DNA of 64,000 bases from Morchella semilibera (Eukaryota > Ascomycota > Pezizomycetes > Pezizales > Morchellaceae), in the NCBI GenBank assembly GCA_009192285.1, contig WBVU01000015.1:1190190-1254189 (forward strand), given 5' to 3'. The notes under the pieces were generated by a model that saw only the letters and a list, made by a program, of their open reading frames with translations, did not search any database and was not told the DNA's origin. Positions within the stretch are counted from its first letter, which is position 1. Every line of letters begins with the position of its first letter. Made by a program: the position numbers and the translations under genes. Below, piece after piece: positions 48,990 to 60,003 of this stretch.

Positions 48990-49831
48990 TCACTTGTTGC
49001 CATACTTCTTTGAGTACTTTTGAAGGACAAGTTTCTCAAGAGCTTCAGCATCCAAATGAGCTAGATCTCCATCCTTCTTGAGTTCCTTGCGAATTCTCAT
49101 TTTACGGTTAGAGATCCGGCCCATATCTTTATACTTCTTAAAGCTGCGTCTATACAACTTGCGCGCTTTAATTTCATTGGGAGGTAATGCTATTGAGATG
49201 TTAGTTTAAAGTACACTATTAGCTATGGTACTGAATACTTACTATGATTAATCTCCCTTGTATGCTCTTGCAAGTGAGTATCAGCATGTTGCTCAAACAA
49301 TGCAAATTGAATTTCAATTGCAATTCTGATGTTCTCCATGTCATCAGGATGAGCGTGTTTGGTGTTGTTTTGATTCTTGATCAACTGTGAATCTCTGCGA
49401 TTCTTTTTGATCCACTTCTGTTTTGCAAAGTCGAGAAGGTGACGAATGTAGAATTTACGGAGGAGCTTTTTGTCTTTGTGGACAAAGCAAGTGTTGCAGC
49501 CGTCGATATCGCAGGTATATTGAAATCCGCCGTCTTTGGTGATAGTGATTTTGTTGTACCAGCGCTTGACAACTGTGGGGGTCCTGTCACTGTCTACCTC
49601 CATTTTGGAGGTGATGGTGGAAGCTTCCTCATTGAGAGTATTGGTGGAAGCTTCTTTGCTGGTGTTGATGAGGGAGGTGGTGGAATCCTTTTGAATACCA
49701 ATGACATCAAGATTAGGATTAATCAAGGTATCAATGGCGCCAATTGTGTCACCCACTCCCTGAGGATTGTTGTTGAGAAGGGCTTGCTCAAAGTAGTTGG
49801 CATTGGCGGTAGAGTAGATAGGGGCAGACAT
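48990..49831 (-). CDS. Basic Cys/His-containing protein encoded inside the TIR element
   Basis: Two exons, 49831-49243 and 49189-48990, joined across a 53-bp GT-AG intron (donor GTAAGT, acceptor CAATAG); predicted 262 residues. Residues 1-85 are Asn/Thr/Ser-rich. A middle segment WYNKITITKDGGFQYTCDID continues GCNTCFVHKDKK and KFYIRHLLDF: C-x4-C plus spaced His, reminiscent of a C2H2 or BED-like zinc finger although the spacing is not canonical. The second exon is strongly basic and helical (KARKLYRRSFKKYKDM, SNRKMRIRKELKKD) and ends EKLVLQKYSKKYGNK. I do not recognise the family and see no DDE/DDD transposase motifs. The frame is intact across both exons, which suggests recent or selected function. 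DNA binding is inference from composition only. Confidence 0.7.
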
Positions 49832-50013
49832 GATGATGAAAGTGGAGGATGATAGAGGGTTGATTGGCGGTGATGACGATTGATTTGCGTTGGGGAGTGG
49901 TGGGCGTGGAGTTGGTTGGGTTTGGGTGGGCCTGCAGTGGCTGGTTACGCGCGGAGCTTTCTACGCGGCGTTCCTTCTTACACTGTGACTGTTGTTGTTA
50001 CCCGCGGTAACTA

Positions 50014-50120
50014 TATACTCGGGTAAGGCAAATAGAACCTGAACATAAAAGCGCGCTAGCAGGGGTCAAAGTGGCGGCTACCGGGAAAACGATGTTCAGG
50101 TTCTTCTTGCCTGCCCCTGG
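50014..50120 (-). repeat. Right terminal inverted repeat
   Basis: Reverse complement begins CCAGGGGCAGGCAAGAAGAA and follows the left repeat to the shared CCCGAGTATA, about 93% identity by eye. Confidence 0.9.
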
Positions 50121-51365
50121 TATCACATTCGCCCCCCAGAACACATAAGTACGTTTCTACCTTGTTCAAGTACATGTATGTATGGGTTGTACTTGCGCAC
50201 CCTCCGTAGAAGGATAGACACGCTAAGTGAACCTGCATGGCTGTGACTACTGAAGGTTTATTTGAATGATAGATGGTATGAGCGCACCGCAAATCGCTTA
50301 TTGCCCCCCATGGGCGGCAGCATATTCGGGTGGAAGTCTCACGCTGAGTACAATACAGGCCCCCTGTTTCTGGGTGAGCATGCGTAGTTGCGCACGTAAG
50401 ATCCTGCGGGCCAGAAACACAACTTTTTTGGTTCGGATGGAGGAATCCTAGTTCAATTCGGTATGGAAAAAACGGGAGGGCACGTCATCCAGCGACGAAT
50501 ACAAAAGTTAAACAGGCATTGTGGGAAGAAAAACGAAAGTAGCGCCGTATTCTGCCTTACTAACGCATTTACGAGGAGGGTAGCGTAGCGAATCCATGCT
50601 CGTTTCCTTTCTTTTTGGTACCGCAGTCAGCAGCATGTCGACGCTGACCATGTGCTCATAGAGTCAGAAGTGGGCAGGGTTATATTACGCATAAAGTACT
50701 ACTCATCCTTCTCTACATCACTACTCTTCTACCACTTATCCGAGTCCTAGTGTGGTCTACGAGGACGAGCGTCCTTATAGCTCCTCCTCGAGCAAGTAAC
50801 CCTGAAGGTGAACACACACGTATACGGACGGGACTCTCGATGTACACCTATGCCCTAATATACATGTATTAAGGTTACATGTAGTATATCGGATGTTGGC
50901 TCTAGATCTTTTGTTCTCGAGTAAGCACTCTTCCCTCCGGCACAGGCAAGGACAAAGTTCGACGAGGATGAGGCACCTCAAGAATACATGTTCGCCTCAA
51001 ACGCCCTCGTGGGCAACGATAATAACATTCCATCTTTCTCTAGCTCGAGACGCTGTAGCTGATGGTACCACTTGTACGCGGATATTTGATAGCCCGATGC
51101 TAGCGTTGGCCAAAGCTTTTGCTGAGGTTCCTCCTTCTACAGGGAGGAAATGGAGTACGGATTTTCTGGCTCCAACGCAGATCTGGGTTCTGAATCTTGG
51201 GTTCAGTTATCCAGACTATTTCCAATCATCAAGTCATCAAGGCTTGCCCCCGCCACTAGATGACGCAGGTGATTACCAATAACTAAATAAGCAAGCGGTT
51301 ATATATCGAGTGATAATCCGTGCACATAGTGGGGATAGGTACATCAGAAGATTAGATGCGAACAG

Positions 51366-51580
51366 TACAGCCCCGTTCGAAAAGTCCTGGCACCCCCAGG
51401 TCAAAAGTGCGAGGGTGTTCTATTTTTTAATTCTCCCATTACTGTGACTATAACAAAGAGCTACAATATCTTTCTTGCGGCCATACCTAACAATTTTTGA
51501 GTATACGGATTGTTGGTGGGTTAGAATTCATAAACAGACACAATATAGTTGGGTGCCAGGACTTTTCGAACAGGGCTGTA
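51366..51580. mobile_element. TA-flanked MITE with 28-bp terminal inverted repeats
   Basis: Left repeat 51368-51395 begins CAGCCCCGTTCGAAAAGTCC; right repeat 51551-51578 is its inverse with one mismatch (CAGCCCTGTTCG on the reverse strand). TA lies directly outside both ends (51366-51367, 51579-51580). The CAG-type terminus and TA duplication point to the Tc1/mariner superfamily. No coding capacity in the 183-bp interior plus arms. Confidence 0.85.
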
Positions 51581-52124
51581 CATGTATATTTGGAAGGAGT
51601 TTATCGATTCATCTTTTCTAAGTACTTATATATATGCATCATATTGTTTTTTTTTTGTAGAGAGGTAAGAGCCCGAGGCGCTCGTAACAGTCATGTAGCT
51701 ACATGTACCCCGTGCTTCATCCACCTCAAAGTCCTTCCCGCTAGTACAAAATAAGAGAAGACAGGGTTAACTCGAATCTAGATGTTGATCTTGCATTTTG
51801 ATCTGCCCTGAGATCCTGGGTTTTCTTATCCCTCCGGATTACCTGTCTACCACGGACAAAACCAGTTTTGCTCATGATCGATGTAGGGATAATTTTTATG
51901 GAGCGCTGACGATCCCTCCTACAGCTTATCCCTGTTTCCGTCACTTGTATTTTCTGGTTCTTTTCGTGGCATGGCTCGAGAAGCTAAACTTCGGTGTTTG
52001 CAGCCAATCAGTCTACAGAATTTGCGAGATGTACCATCATGATGGTACTAGTGCCTAGCCTAACGAATTGACACACCTACCCCTATGCCTTCTCGCGCCA
52101 TATATACAAGTACCGCATGCAAAA

Positions 52125-52240
52125 ACTCGAAAATTGGCTATCTCCGGCCAGGGATTACCTCCTTCACGATTGGTTGAAGGTCGTAGATCAGGTCTGCTTA
52201 TAGCAATTTTGATCTCATATGCATAGCCAATTTTTCGAGT
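52125..52240. repeat. Short inverted-repeat element
   Basis: ACTCGAAAATTGGCTAT at 52125-52141 is mirrored by ATAGCCAATTTTTCGAGT at 52223-52240 with one base inserted. About 116 bp in all. No clear target duplication, so mobility is uncertain. Confidence 0.5.
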
Positions 52241-55200
52241 AATGGCGGTAGATTCTTCCCAGTCTACGAAAAGCTATCTGATGCAACCCAAACTCCCCTA
52301 CACCACCAACGGAAGATCCACATCAGAGGTAATTACTTCACCATCTTAAGGAGCTCAGATCAGAGACGGCCGCGGAGGTCATACGAGGTATTTGCTGTAC
52401 AGAGGCAATTCCTGCGCTCGGTCCAGTAATGATGGTTTCATGTGTGTGTGCACATTCTGATAGTGTTTTTTTTACTACACTTCTATACTTCGTTTTAGGT
52501 AAAACTCTAGCAGCTATGAGATTGACACTGATGCTATGTACTCGTAACGTCCCGCATCTGCGGGGGGTCAGAAGCCTCAGGCAGACCACATGGCTGCGAC
52601 TAGGGAGACTGTGCTTTCTAAATCGCCGTAAGAGTTTGGATAGCCTGGTCTATGAGAACTTCTTCATGGTTCATAAAATAGGAGAAATAAAGTAGTACTC
52701 AGCATCTTTGACCGCTGGTAATGCCTATAGGGAACGAGTGAGAATCTAGGTACTACTTACATGTATCTATGTACTTAGTCAACCCCTCAAGTATAAGTGC
52801 TAATATATACATACATACATGCGCCAGTAATATAATTTGTGCCTCTATGGTAGCCACGACAACAACCCGCAATTCCTGTTGCGCCTCAGCTTCGGCTGTC
52901 AAGCCAATTGCGACACAATCCATAAAAATGTTTGTCTCACCCATCAAGATTTGCATAACGATTTTCGATCGGGGCAGTCATATCTTCAGATAAGGCGCTA
53001 ACCTCACTCGCGATAATACCGAGTGATATACCATGACCTGACACATTCCGTGCAACCTTTCTCTCAACCCCTCCCCACCACCACCTCCACCACTCTCACG
53101 ATAAGATAAGGCCCCGCCAACTTCACTCTATGCAGGTGTACGCTTAGGGTGTAGTGGGGGGCACGCGAATTCTAATCAAGCTTTCCAGTAATTTACACAA
53201 CGTCCTTCGTTATCTAGCAGGACGCACGCGCTGATCATGGCCGTGCTACCAGCGTCCCAGAGAGATTCCCCGGCGAAGCAAGTGGTATGCTCTTACTCTC
53301 CCAACAGTGTGATAAATAGATTATCTCCGCTACGAATTGCAATTAATTTGTGTGCGCAGCAGACCCACGCCTAGCCAGCCAGCCAGCTGGCTAGCTAGGG
53401 GAATTGCAGTTTCATCTGAAACTGAAATTCCTCTCTGCCCACGACGGACGCCACCTTCACCGCAATGGCTCCCTCAAGATATATTATCCAAATACAGTAT
53501 ATCCATCCTCATCACCGTTCACCGCCGCCTCCTCCGCCGCCGCCGCCGCCGCAAAAATCCGCTATATAAAAAAAAAGGGCCTTAAATACATGTACCCTCC
53601 CCCCCCCCCCGGCAGCACGTTTCTCCGATCCCTGTCACACTCACCTACCGGGTAACGGCGGGCTAAATTTAGTTGCATCAACAGACAAATTGCAAACGAG
53701 CAGACAAACGCAACGAGAATACTGCGGGACTGAAAAAATAGACTAGGCAGATGGATAGAATGGATATGTAGACTGCGCGCCTACGGCTGTAATTACAATA
53801 TGTGATGGTGAAGATGGGAGATGTGAGACTACCTCTATAGAGCTGAGAAAGGGTTGGTGTATCCAGCAGGTACGCAGATAACATGTTGTGTGCATACGTG
53901 GGAGATGGACAGACAGAAGCAGGAAGTCACTGACAGATAGACAGCTGAAGCAAGCAAAGCAAGCGAAGTAAGATCCTACAGCACACCTGTCTACCTCTAC
54001 ATCTTACGCGGTTGAACAATCGCGATCCTCGAGTTTCAGTCATTGATTTCAAGGCCAGTTTCAAGTTACTTACTTGCTTACTAGGAGCGACCACCGTTCG
54101 CACCGCCCGCCGAAGATCAGACTAAACTCCAGGGGACATGCGTGCGCTCCGACTGGCCCTCTATCAGGTCTATCAACCCACATTCTTTCACACCCGGCCA
54201 TCAATACCCAGCGCATTTCTCTATTCAACACTTGTCCATGCTCGTACGCATCGATATCGCGCTCAAAACCGGCGTTGTATCGGTTGCATCCGGGGGGTGG
54301 GTTTTAGATTATTATTATTTTTTTCATATGTGCAGATGATAACTTTTTGCCTGCTGCTGCTACTGCTGCAGCCCCAACCACACAACCCCGATTACTTTTC
54401 CCGGAGGGGTTAAGTTGCACGGCAGATCAGATCACCGAGATGGCGCTGGCATGGGGGTGAAAGCTCTACTCTACTTTACCGATGCTCTATTGTTGAGCCG
54501 ATGAGGATGGGATATTGGGGACAGCGCGTGGGGTTGAGGTGTTGTTTTTTGCTTGCCTGCTTGCTTGCTTGCTGGCGTGTTTGATTGTAGTGCTGATTGC
54601 TTCTGTGTGATCAACTCCAGCAGGAAGGTAGGTAAGCAAGTGTAGGCGCGGGTGAGACTGAGACTGAGAGTGAGAGTGAGGTCTGTAGATAGACGGTGGA
54701 TGGTGTAGGAATAGTAGTGAAGGTGAGCAGTGAAGGTGAGGTGAGGTGAGGTGGGTAGTAGAACGAGGAGGTTGTTGCCAGCTCCCCTCCCCTCCCTTAC
54801 ATGTTAGCTATTGCTGCTGCCCTATCGTGGCTGTCTCTTTGAAATTTGACACTCCCCCCTCCCTCCCCGCTCCGCTCCAACTACACCCGCACCAGTCCGC
54901 ATCTAGCCTTTTTCGGCCCCCAACAATGGATGAGTTGTGATATCTGCCTGCACCCTGATGCAATCGTCACTTCCTCACCACGAATCACAATTCCTAGAAT
55001 GACTCAAGAAAAGTGATATTGCACCTTTGGCATCTAATTACTCTTCGCACAATTGGCACAAAGAAAAAAAAAAAGGCAGCCAGAAAAAACAATCTACAGG
55101 CTGAACACGCCCGTTGGAACCTTGGAACTGTTGCATCATTGCTTCAATTTCTCCCTTCTCTTTCTCGGGTCCGGGGGGAGGTTCAGGGTCTAGTTAGAAC

Positions 55201-55819
55201 GTTACGTGGTAAGGGGAGGGGGGAGATCCCGGGAGGGGTGCGGAGGGGAAAAGGGAAGAAAAAGAAACCGCCTGACATCCTCCGTCATAGGGCTTGATAT
55301 TTTATTTTTTTCTTCCTTTCCGCCTTGTAGGGAAATTAGAGTTGAGGAGTCAGTTCCGCCCGGAATGGGGGGGAAAAGAGGAAAGAGGGTTTTTTTTTTC
55401 CTAACTGTTGTTGTGGTTGTTGTGCCGCCCACTCACACACAGCACATCACTTCACACCACCTTACAGAATACATATGCGGGAAATGATGAGTACATATAA
55501 GTGGTCTTTTTTTATTTTATTTTATTTTAATATTTAATTTTTCTATATGTACTTATTTCTCTCTCTCTCTCTCTCTCTCTCCCCACCATAACTCTTACCG
55601 GTGGTCGTCTAGCTTGCTCTCTCTCCGCACTTTGGTTTTATAAAGCGTGCATGCACCGGCGCTCTTCGCTGCCATTGTCGTGTGCCTGGTTGTGAAAGAA
55701 AGAAAGAGGGAAAGAGGGAAGAAAAGAAAAGAAAAAAAAAGTACGCAGAACTAACGTGGACGTACAAGACAAGCATTACCTGCTTGTTACATGATACATC
55801 ATCCCAATTCTATATAACC

Positions 55820-55870
55820 ACGACCACCACCACCACCACAACGACACCACCACCACCACCACCACCACCA
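55820..55870. repeat. (CCA)n trinucleotide repeat
   Basis: Imperfect CCA/CAC repeat, about 17 units, upstream of the acidic ORF. Confidence 0.85.
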
Positions 55871-56063
55871 GCACCCCTCACTCACCTCATTATATAACCA
55901 ACCTGATTTGTCTACATTCAGTCACTCCACAACTACATTCTACAACGCATCCATCCTCAACCATAGCTGCAATTTCACAATCAGCTCCCTACATACAAAA
56001 CCCACCTCAAACAAAAAACTAAACATCACAATTAAAAGCTACAACCACCCCAAATAAGCCAAA

Positions 56064-56771
56064 ATGACAGAGTACTTCCACCCTCAACCCTGGCGCACCT
56101 TCACCACCCCCCTCACAATCCCCCACCCCCGCTCTCACGACGCCTTCAAGTACCACCCTTACCAACCATACCACACCCCCTACACCGCCTGGCGCTCTCC
56201 CACTCCTCCCTCCCTCTCACCCTCACCCTCACCATCCACCACCTCCACCACCTCCACAAACTCCACGCACTCCAGCATTGAGATCGAGGAGCTCGAGAAC
56301 GAGGACGACACAGACTCCGGCGTCGAGCTGCTCATCGGCGAGTACGAGGAGGCCCCTGAGAACTATAGCCGCATCGTATACGATTCGGACATCGATTCGG
56401 ACGACGAGGATGAGGACGCTGACGCGGACATTGCTGCGAGCCACAACAGCATCCTGTATGGCTTTGAGCGCCTCAACGCGAGGACGAGCCCGGTAATGGG
56501 TATGAAGAGCGCAAAGGGTGGGAAGACGGCCGTATGTGGGTTCCCGATCCCGCGCAGGGCAAAGAGGAGCTATGCGGAGAGTGAGGACTCTTCGTCGGTG
56601 GAGGAAAGGAGCTGGTGGGGCGATAGTGGGCTCGAGAGCGAGGAGGAGGGGGGTCGGAGGGTGAGGAGACGGGTCGTGAGGAGGGTCAAGATGGACGAGG
56701 AGGATTGCGTCTCTGTGAAGAGCTGGGGTGAAGATGCGGACTCCGACAACGAGATTGATATGGAGCTGTAA
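56064..56771 (+). CDS. Acidic Ser/Pro-rich hypothetical protein
   Basis: Single-exon ORF of 235 codons with a good start context (AAAATGACAGAG). The N-terminal 70 residues are Pro/His/Tyr-rich (YHPYQPYHTPYTAWRSP), then a Ser/Thr run, then strongly acidic stretches (IEIEELENEDDTDSG, YDSDIDSDDEDEDADAD). A short hydrophobic/basic patch KTAVCGFPIPRRAKRSYAES may be the conserved core, followed by an Arg-rich region (GGRRVRRRVVRRVKMDEED) and an acidic end. Codon use is GC-rich and protein-like, unlike the surrounding DNA. Not recognised. Composition suggests a disordered nuclear protein, which is inference. Confidence 0.65.
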   Translation: MTEYFHPQPWRTFTTPLTIPHPRSHDAFKYHPYQPYHTPYTAWRSPTPPSLSPSPSPSTTSTTSTNSTHSSIEIEELENEDDTDSGVELLIGEYEEAPENYSRIVYDSDIDSDDEDEDADADIAASHNSILYGFERLNARTSPVMGMKSAKGGKTAVCGFPIPRRAKRSYAESEDSSSVEERSWWGDSGLESEEEGGRRVRRRVVRRVKMDEEDCVSVKSWGEDADSDNEIDMEL

Positions 56772-59700
56772 CGGCTCTTGTGTCTATCATCAGTCAGGAG
56801 CAAAGTAGGTATCTTTCGTGTGCATAACTTTTTAGCAGCATTTATTTTTAATTGTTTCTTTCTGCTTGTTTTTTTTTCGGTCTGCGGCATTTTTAACTCA
56901 GGGATGTAAAGCGCCTCAATTGGTTTTGTGTTTTTCTTATGGCTTTGGTTTTTTTTTTATGGCATTGTAGCGTTTTTTCCAGTTCTGTTTTTTTTTTCCC
57001 TAGCATCATATATTCAGGACTCATTGGGACGGACGGACGGACTACAGAAAAAAAAGCTTGGGTTTGTTTGTTTGCGGTTTTCATTCAGGGTTCATAACAG
57101 GAGAAGGGAGGGGGAGGAAAACGGGGTTTCTTTTTTTGTTTCGTACGCATTTATCATCATCATCATATGTAGAGGCATTTCTTGGGTTTTTTTTTTCTGC
57201 GGGTAAAAAAAAAACAACCTACTCTTTTGTTTGCATTTGTATATATACTTTACTTTTAGCTGTGTTGGTTGAGTTGCAATTAGTGGGGTGAGCTAGGAGG
57301 GAAGCGAATCCACGACGTCTCTAGCTACATACATATATGCCATGGTTACTTTTTTTATTTTTATTTTTTACTTTTTTACCTTTCTTACTTTTTCAAATGG
57401 AGGGGGGTTCGTTGTGCACGCTATGCAGCAGCACTTTGGAAATCCGAAATTACTTTTTTTGTTGGGGGAAGGGACCGCATAGGTGTGGAACTGCGGGGTG
57501 TGAGGTGAGTGGGGTTAATCTGCTCCTACCAAGTACTACATAAGGTACTCATGTATGTGCGGTAGGTAGAGTACATAGAGTACAGTGCATGTACCCATCA
57601 CCCATCCACTTTACTTGCTTCTGGCGGGCGGATGGAACGAGGGGGAAAAAAAAAGAAGCCATATAGATACATGTAGGTGGTAGGCCACTTCTTCTTGCTC
57701 TCCTTCCGAGGTCAGGATTGAAATGTGCTAATTCGTCGCCCCGAATTCTCAAGACGACCGGAAATCAATGCACCACGGAGCGGAGTACATACATAGATGA
57801 TGGAATCCCGTATGTCCATCACCGTCATCATATCGGTCTCCCCGCTTTCTTTTCCTTTTCCACGACCGGGGGTTGGGTTGGGTTGGGGTTTTGGCGTTTT
57901 GGGCCGCCGCATTCTAGTATATGGCCGCTCAAAAGAAAAAAGGAAAAAAAAAAAAAAAAACGATATCTATATCGATATCGATGGCCGCGACGCGAACCCC
58001 CCCTCTCCCCCTCCCCCCACCCCACCTCCTCCTCTCCCCCACCAGGAATCGAGATGAACGACACGGCGCCCCCGTCGTCGTCGTGGTCAAGTGATGCGAA
58101 CGGACGTAACGGGGCGTGTTCGATGAGATCTGTGGGGATTTGAGATGGGCTTGCAAGTCCATCCCATCTTTTTTTTTTTTTTTAGTATGTATTTTACTTT
58201 TTTTTTTTTTTTTTTTTACTTTTTCCTTTCTTCTTTCGATCTGATTTGGGGTGTCGCGTGTGCCGTTTGCGTGGGAGGAGAAGGGGGGGGGGCAGATCGT
58301 GATTTGATCGGAAGGTGGACGAGTTATGTTGGGGGGGGGGACGAGTGAGATGCTGTGAGTGGTGGGGATTTCGGTTGAGGTGATTATGGAGCGGGAGTGG
58401 GAAACACAGAATGTGTGCTACCACCCCTAAATGTTTCAGACGGGCGGACACGTATCTTCCAGAAGCTTTATATTTGGACGCTGAATAATAATTACATATT
58501 AATATTCTGAGGCCTTCGACGTTGTCGTCGGGAGGGGGGGCCGAGATGGGAAGAACAGGCAGGCAGGCAGGCTCGTCAGGACAAACTCACTTGAGCTGTA
58601 TGTTCTCTGTATATAGACTGTCTCTCTCTAATTATAAATCAACAAATGGTTCAGGCCAGGTATGTGTATGTGACTCCACGACCATCCGTGACGCGCATAA
58701 CTTAACTTACTCTACATGCATGTGTGTATCCGACGGCGTCACGTAAACCACAACCACCCCTGCATGGAGGTCACACCGCCGGGAGTGGCCGGAATCACGG
58801 GATATGACTCGGCCTGACGGTTGGATGATGTTTTTTTGTCGGGCGTGTGAGAGACTGCATTGTATGTATGTGTGTGTTATACCAAGGAACCACTCCCAGA
58901 GACACGGCTTGGGCGCGTTCTAGCCGTCGATCAGGGGCCAAGGTCTCGCGCCGTGGGGTGGTTTTTGTACTGGGGGGCCAGCACAGTACAGTGGGGGGGG
59001 GGGACGCCGCACGTCGCAATCTTGAGATGGAGAATATCGAGGAGGAGGACGGGTGCATGTAGTTCTAGTGACGAGAGAAGTGGCGGTTGTATACAGATAG
59101 TACCACACCCAATGGCCATGTCCTTGCGATTGTATCGTCTTTCCGAAAATACACACTACATCAACCCTAACTGAGAAGAGTGTACAAGTAAGCTTGGGGC
59201 CCAGATCTAGGCGTGTGCGGGCATTGAAGGGTTTGGCCACTTGTGCGTAGATGGATGGACCTACACATCCCGCTCTCGTTGCTGCTCCCCAGTACCTCGA
59301 ACTAAAAGCACTTTTCTCCTCCCCAAACAGCGCACTTCCACACTAACAAATAACGTAGGCGTTAATCACATACAATTAATGATGTAAACCAAAAAAAAAA
59401 AGGCGTTAATCACAGATTGTCACTCGACTAGCCCCTTGTGCCTGCTGAATTATTTATTTATTTATACTTCGTTGGGAATGATTGCTCCCGCGCCTAGGAT
59501 CCAGACTGTCAGATATGGCATGTCTCATTATAGTACTGTACAAGCCATGTCGAAGCCGGCAGTCAGTAGATCAATAAAGTCTTGCATTGTCTCTTCGCTT
59601 GCCTACCGTTATTCTCCGGCAACATGGGGACGCTGTGTGTTTAGTTTATTACGTGTAGTATATGAGACATGTAGTCAGTTAATCATTGACAAAGTCTCGT

Positions 59701-60003
59701 ACCGTCCAGCCCTCTCTACGGTAAGGTTACAAGAGTACAACCACAATCTTTCCACCTCTGGTTGGATCTTCCCAGCTTTAAGTCTAGTCCCATACAATCC
59801 GAGTGATAGGTCATGATTAATAAATATGAGCAGGGCAACTACGACGCCAATACCAACATGACGATAAAAAGAGCATTACGATAAGTAAACTTTTATTAGC
59901 TAACTAGAGATCACGAGTAAATAAAGAAAGGGGGAAAAAAAGCCCAATAAAACGCCATGCCATGCCCTTTGCGCCCAAGAAGAAGTTCCCAAACTCATAT
60001 ATA
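56772..60003. other. Intergenic spacer, 3.2 kb, rich in homopolymers
   Basis: Numerous poly-T, poly-A and poly-G runs (e.g. 57942-57960, 58169-58184, 58200-58217, 58287-58295). No gene supported; an ORF at 59436-59816 has no family features. TACATGTA at 57668. Confidence 0.45.

Larger units (their letters stand above)
48488..50120. mobile_element. TA-flanked 1.63-kb terminal-inverted-repeat element carrying one gene
   Basis: Inverted repeats 48488-48594 and 50014-50120 match over 107 bp with about 7 differences. Outside each end is a TA dinucleotide (48486-48487, 50121-50122), fitting a Tc1/mariner-like TA target duplication. Between the repeats is a single two-exon gene (48990-49831, minus). 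No recognisable transposase reading frame is present, so this may be a non-autonomous element with a captured gene or an element family with a novel protein. Confidence 0.8.
50123..56063. other. Long gene-free stretch, 5.9 kb
   Basis: No supported gene. Holds two further inverted-repeat insertions (51366-51580, 52125-52240), a self-complementary run of GCCAGCCAGC/GCTGGCTAGC at about 53368-53398, a poly-C run near 53601-53611, CT repeats at 55559-55581 and CCA repeats at 55820-55870, plus many TACATGTA copies (50171, 50861, 50876, 51579, 51700, 52758, 53587). Late part (54.0-56.0 kb) is low-complexity and probably promoter/leader of the ORF at 56064. Confidence 0.5.

Noticed and set aside
49439-49852. 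137-codon plus-strand ORF inside the TIR element
   Set aside because: It is the antisense shadow of exon 1 of the minus-strand gene, which has a proper intron and continues in frame.
50893-51282. 129-codon ORF (plus)
   Set aside because: No domain features, no intron logic, and it sits in repeat-rich spacer DNA.
59436-59816. 126-codon ORF (plus)
   Set aside because: No motif or family resemblance; likely chance ORF in spacer DNA.
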